Source: Streptomyces sp. WM6378 (GTDB lineage Bacteria > Actinomycetota > Actinomycetes > Streptomycetales > Streptomycetaceae). From it: DNA of 64,000 nucleotides. This document shows positions 61,237-64,000 of this stretch, piece by piece. The translations under genes were made by a program, and so were the position numbers. A model generated the notes under the pieces. That model saw only the letters and a program-made list of their open reading frames with translations. It ran no database searches and was not told the DNA's origin. How positions within the stretch are numbered: the stretch's first letter is position 1; each line of letters begins with the position of its first letter. The stretch spans positions 37,729-101,728 of the forward strand of contig NZ_LGDD01000177.1 of assembly GCF_001279695.1 (NCBI RefSeq), in the 5' to 3' direction.

Positions 61237-62223
61237 GTGAACCGGAACCGAGGGGCCGCCGCGCCCATGGCGCTCGGCGTGCTCGCCGCCGCCTGTTTCG
61301 CGACCAGCTTCGTGCTCAACCGCGAGATGAGCCTGGCGGGCGGCTCCTGGCTGTGGAGCGCGAGCCTGCGCTATCTGTTCATGCTGCCGCCGCTCGTGCT
61401 CCTCGTGTGGGTACGGGGCGGGCTGCCCGGGGTCGTACGGAGTCTGCGCGCCCGGCCGGGGCCGTGGCTGGGCTGGTCGACCGTAGGGTTCGGGCTGTTC
61501 TACGCGCCGCTGACCTGGGCGAGCCAGGAGGGCGCGGGCTGGCTGCTCGCGGCGACCTGGCAGCTCGTGATCGTCGCCGGGATCGTGATCGGCGGGCGGG
61601 TGCCGCGCCACACCCTCGCGGTGTCGCTGCTCATCGTCGCCGGGGTCGTGCTCGCGCAGACCCAGAACGCGCACGGCATGGACGCGGGCACGATCGCCCG
61701 GGTCGTCGTCCCGGTCCTGGTCGCGGCCGTCGCCTACCCGCTCGGCAACCGGAAGCTGCTCGGCCGCGACGGTCTCGACGGGGTGCAGCGCACCCTCGCC
61801 ATGACGCTGGGCTCGCTGCCAATGTGGGTGGTCCTCGCCGGTACGGCGGGCCTGCGCGTCGGTGCGCCGGGGCGGGGCCAGGTCGTCCAGTGCCTGATCG
61901 TGGCGCTGGCGTCGGGCGTGGTGGCGACCACCCTGTTCTTCCGCGCCACCGATCTCGTACGGGACCGGCCGGCCGCGCTGGGTGCGGTGGAGGCGACCCA
62001 GGCCGCCGAGGTGCCCTTCACCCTGGCGGGCGAGGCCCTGCTGACCGGCGTCGCGACCCCGTCCCCGACCGCCTGGACGGGCCTCGCGCTCATCGTCGGC
62101 GGGCTCTGCCTGCACGCCCTGCACCGGCCGCCACCGGAACCCCCGGCCCCCGCTTGGCCCGGCGCCACGCCGGCCCGTCCGGAAGTCCCTGCCCCTCGAC
62201 CACCGTCCGCCCGAACTCCCTGA
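61237..62223 (+). CDS. EmrE/EamA-type membrane transporter
   Basis: 328 residues with about ten membrane segments (for example LGVLAAACFATSFVLNREMSLAGGS, LLAATWQLVIVAGIVIGG, TLAVSLLIVAGVVLAQTQ). It matches the multidrug-resistance efflux transporter group of the DMT superfamily, with the duplicated EamA layout and a Pro-rich C-terminal tail. The substrate is unknown. Regulation by the divergent GntR gene is likely. Confidence 0.88.
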   Translation: MNRNRGAAAPMALGVLAAACFATSFVLNREMSLAGGSWLWSASLRYLFMLPPLVLLVWVRGGLPGVVRSLRARPGPWLGWSTVGFGLFYAPLTWASQEGAGWLLAATWQLVIVAGIVIGGRVPRHTLAVSLLIVAGVVLAQTQNAHGMDAGTIARVVVPVLVAAVAYPLGNRKLLGRDGLDGVQRTLAMTLGSLPMWVVLAGTAGLRVGAPGRGQVVQCLIVALASGVVATTLFFRATDLVRDRPAALGAVEATQAAEVPFTLAGEALLTGVATPSPTAWTGLALIVGGLCLHALHRPPPEPPAPAWPGATPARPEVPAPRPPSARTP

Positions 62224-62343
62224 CCAGCTCGACGACTTCGGCCCCGCGCGAGAGCTCGGCCGCCGGCGGGCGGGAGTGACGACCACGATCCGGGAGTGCT
62301 CGGTCGCCGTAGGGATCAGGGCCCCGCCTCATAGGGTGACCGG

Positions 62344-64000
62344 ATGGGCATCGGGGAGCGCGTACGCACCGGCATCCGCGACGCGGAGGGGGCGGCGGAG
62401 GGCGGGCCGGAGCCGGCGGGTCGGTCGCGGGGGCGGGGCACGCGGGTGACCGCCCCCATCCGGAAGGGGTCGTGGCGGGCCCGCGCCGCCGTCCCCGCGC
62501 TCGTCACGGCTCTCACGATCCCGGCGTACGTCTGGTGGGCCACCGCCCTCGCGACCGGCGGGGGCGACCTGGCGGCGCAGCTCGCCTGGTCCGGCTTCGC
62601 CTCGCGGCACCCGGGGTCGGCGTACAACCTGTCCTGGTACGGCGGTGCCCACACCGCGAACTACAGCCTCCTCACGCCGTGGTTGATGTCCTGGTTCGGG
62701 GTGCGCGCGGTGACGGTGGCGGCGGGCGTCGCCTCGACCTGGCTGTTTGCCCGTCTGTTCGTACGTGCGGAGTCGGTGCGCAACCCGTGCTGGCCCGCAC
62801 TGCTCGGGGCGCTCACGCTGTGGTGCGACGTGGCGTCCGGCCGGACGACCTTCGCGGTGGGGGTGGCGTTCGGGCTCGGGGCCTGCTTGTGGGTGCGGGA
62901 GAGCGGTGCTCTTGTTGTGGAGCGGGGAGCGCGGCGCGGCTGGGGGCGAGCAGCGCTCCGGGGCGAGAGCGCCGCTCTCTATCCAGAGCGGCGCGGCTCT
63001 CTGCGCAGCACCCTCGGGGCGAGGCGGCGCCCACAGCCGGACCGGCGCCCGCACCCCGACACACCCGCCGAGAGCGCCGCTCTCGCACCAGAGCGCCGCC
63101 CTCGCCTCAGAGCCCTGCTCGCAGCCGCGGCCGCCGCTCTCGCCACCGCCGCCAGCCCCGTCGCCGGGCTGTTCCTCGTCGTCGGCGGCGCCGCGTACGC
63201 GCTCGACCGGCGGTGGCTCAAGGCGGCGGCGCTGCTGCTCCCTCCGGTCGTCATCGTCGGGGCGACCACCCTGCTCTTCCCCTTCGAGGGTGAACAGCCC
63301 ATGTGGCTCGGCAAGGTATGGATGCCACTGGCCGTCTCCGTCGTCCTGGCGTGCGCGGCGCCGCGCGGCCGAGGCTGGCGAGTCGTGCGGTTCGGCGCCG
63401 CCGTGTACGGGCTCGGCGTCGTGCTCACCGACCTCGTCGCCTCCCCCGTCGGCACCAACGTGGAGCGCCTCTTCGGCCTCGCGGGCCCGCCGGTCCTGCT
63501 GGCCGCCGCCCTGGCGCGGCCCGTCGAGCGCACCATGAAGACGGACGCCGCCCCGGACGCCCGCCCGGCCCCGGGCGCCCACCCGGACAAGGCTCGCCGA
63601 GCCCACCGGCTCCGCCGCACCGCCCTCGCCCTCGCCTGCCTCGTCTCCCTCCTCTGGCTGGGCGACAAGACGATCGCCGATCTCCGGGTGTCGACCGCCG
63701 TGCCCGCCTGGGCCGCGAGCACCGGCGGGGTCGTCGCCGAGCTGGGCCGCCTCGGCGCGGACCGCAACCGCGTCGAGGTGGTCCCGGCCCGCAACCACCG
63801 CGAGGCGGCCGTGCTCGCCGCGCACGTCAACACCGCCCGGGGCTGGAACCGGCAGCTCGACGTCGAGCGCGGCCGGCTCTTCTACGACGGTTCGCTGAAC
63901 CAGGGTCTGGTCGAAATCTCGGGACGGTCACGATCGCCGCCCGTAGCGATCACGGATCAGAACGGGAATGCCCTGGTCATGCGTGAATTGTCCAGGCTGG
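62344..64000 (+). CDS. Membrane protein, incomplete at window edge
   Basis: Open from ATG 62344 to the window end (at least 552 residues, no stop). Hydrophobic segments (VPALVTALTIPAYVWWATALA, LLTPWLMSWFGVRAVTVAAGVASTWLFARL, LALACLVSLLWLG) indicate a polytopic membrane protein with a long extracytoplasmic tail. It contains a repetitive loop at 62905-63110 (ESAALxPERR units). The family is not confidently recognised. After LFYDGSL (about 63895) the sequence changes character, and a frameshift or junction cannot be excluded. Confidence 0.75.
   Translation, partial: MGIGERVRTGIRDAEGAAEGGPEPAGRSRGRGTRVTAPIRKGSWRARAAVPALVTALTIPAYVWWATALATGGGDLAAQLAWSGFASRHPGSAYNLSWYGGAHTANYSLLTPWLMSWFGVRAVTVAAGVASTWLFARLFVRAESVRNPCWPALLGALTLWCDVASGRTTFAVGVAFGLGACLWVRESGALVVERGARRGWGRAALRGESAALYPERRGSLRSTLGARRRPQPDRRPHPDTPAESAALAPERRPRLRALLAAAAAALATAASPVAGLFLVVGGAAYALDRRWLKAAALLLPPVVIVGATTLLFPFEGEQPMWLGKVWMPLAVSVVLACAAPRGRGWRVVRFGAAVYGLGVVLTDLVASPVGTNVERLFGLAGPPVLLAAALARPVERTMKTDAAPDARPAPGAHPDKARRAHRLRRTALALACLVSLLWLGDKTIADLRVSTAVPAWAASTGGVVAELGRLGADRNRVEVVPARNHREAAVLAAHVNTARGWNRQLDVERGRLFYDGSLNQGLVEISGRSRSPPVAITDQNGNALVMRELSRL
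62905..63110 (+). repeat. In-frame repeat: GAGAGCGCCGCTCTC units inside the membrane protein gene
   Basis: GAGAGCGCCGCTCTC, itself nearly palindromic, occurs at 62965-62979 and 63070-63084, with a related GAGAGCGGTGCTCTT at about 62909. Each is followed by an (A/G)GAGCG(G/C)(C/G)G segment. Translated, they give ESGALVVERGARR, ESAALYPERRGS and ESAALAPERRPR, a hydrophilic insert in a polytopic protein. Confidence 0.65.

Overview
The window is chromosomal DNA from a Streptomyces-type actinobacterium. The support is very high GC with the matching third-position bias, GTG/TTG starts behind GGAGG-type ribosome binding sites, many 4-base GTGA/ATGA gene overlaps, the mycothiol enzyme Mca, WhiJ-type XRE/DUF397 modules, a DasR-type site in a chitinase promoter, and dispersed GC-rich intergenic repeats. 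About 65 genes are supported. No rRNA, tRNA, CRISPR array or complete insertion sequence was recognised.

Layout. 1-7.9 kb: PhoH-family ATPase, isoprenyl diphosphate synthase, aldo/keto reductase, DUF2079 membrane protein, methyltransferase, DUF192 protein and a lipoprotein. 8.1-10.1 kb: a regulatory module with a small ATPase opposite an XRE/DUF5753 regulator, a DUF397 protein and a small unknown protein. 10.1-21.5 kb: a long leftward Tad/Flp pilus locus (zinc-ribbon protein, CpaB, TadZ, two TadE-like pseudopilins, TadA/CpaF ATPase, TadB, TadC) that continues into a histidine kinase and response regulator, a Flp pilin, a TadG-like protein, a lipoprotein and an OmpA-domain protein. 21.9-24.6 kb: a secreted GH18 chitinase and a convergent secreted serine protease.

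24.7-31.9 kb: an apparent D-amino-acid utilisation cluster. It has a GntP permease, a RidA deaminase, an IclR regulator and a PfkB kinase on the minus strand, and a D-threonine-aldolase/deaminase-like PLP enzyme and an N-acyl-D-amino-acid deacylase on the plus strand. 31.8-41.3 kb: a small unknown protein, a GH5 glycosidase, a membrane protein, an AlaA-type aminotransferase, GTP-dependent PEP carboxykinase, a hemolysin-III membrane protein, and a TetR gene beside a truncated MFS transporter. 41.3-49.1 kb: a DUF255 thioredoxin-domain protein, a large STAND (NB-ARC/TPR) protein, Mca and its small membrane neighbour, a DUF4307 protein and GreA.

49.2-57.1 kb: a DrrAB-type ABC exporter, threonine ammonia-lyase, a MarR regulator, a sigma-like HTH protein with a small membrane protein, cystathionine gamma-synthase, an unknown membrane-anchored protein and MsrA. 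57.3-59.7 kb: a second XRE-type module (CPTL small protein, DUF6879, XRE/DUF5753, two paralogous small CxxC proteins and a 77-residue protein). 59.9-64 kb: DUF4291, a GntR regulator divergent from an EmrE-type transporter over a palindromic operator, and a membrane protein cut by the window edge.

The loci that most deserve follow-up are the Tad operon with its embedded two-component system and terminal OmpA gene, the STAND protein with an arginine in its P-loop, the 57.3-59.7 kb module, and the D-amino-acid cluster.
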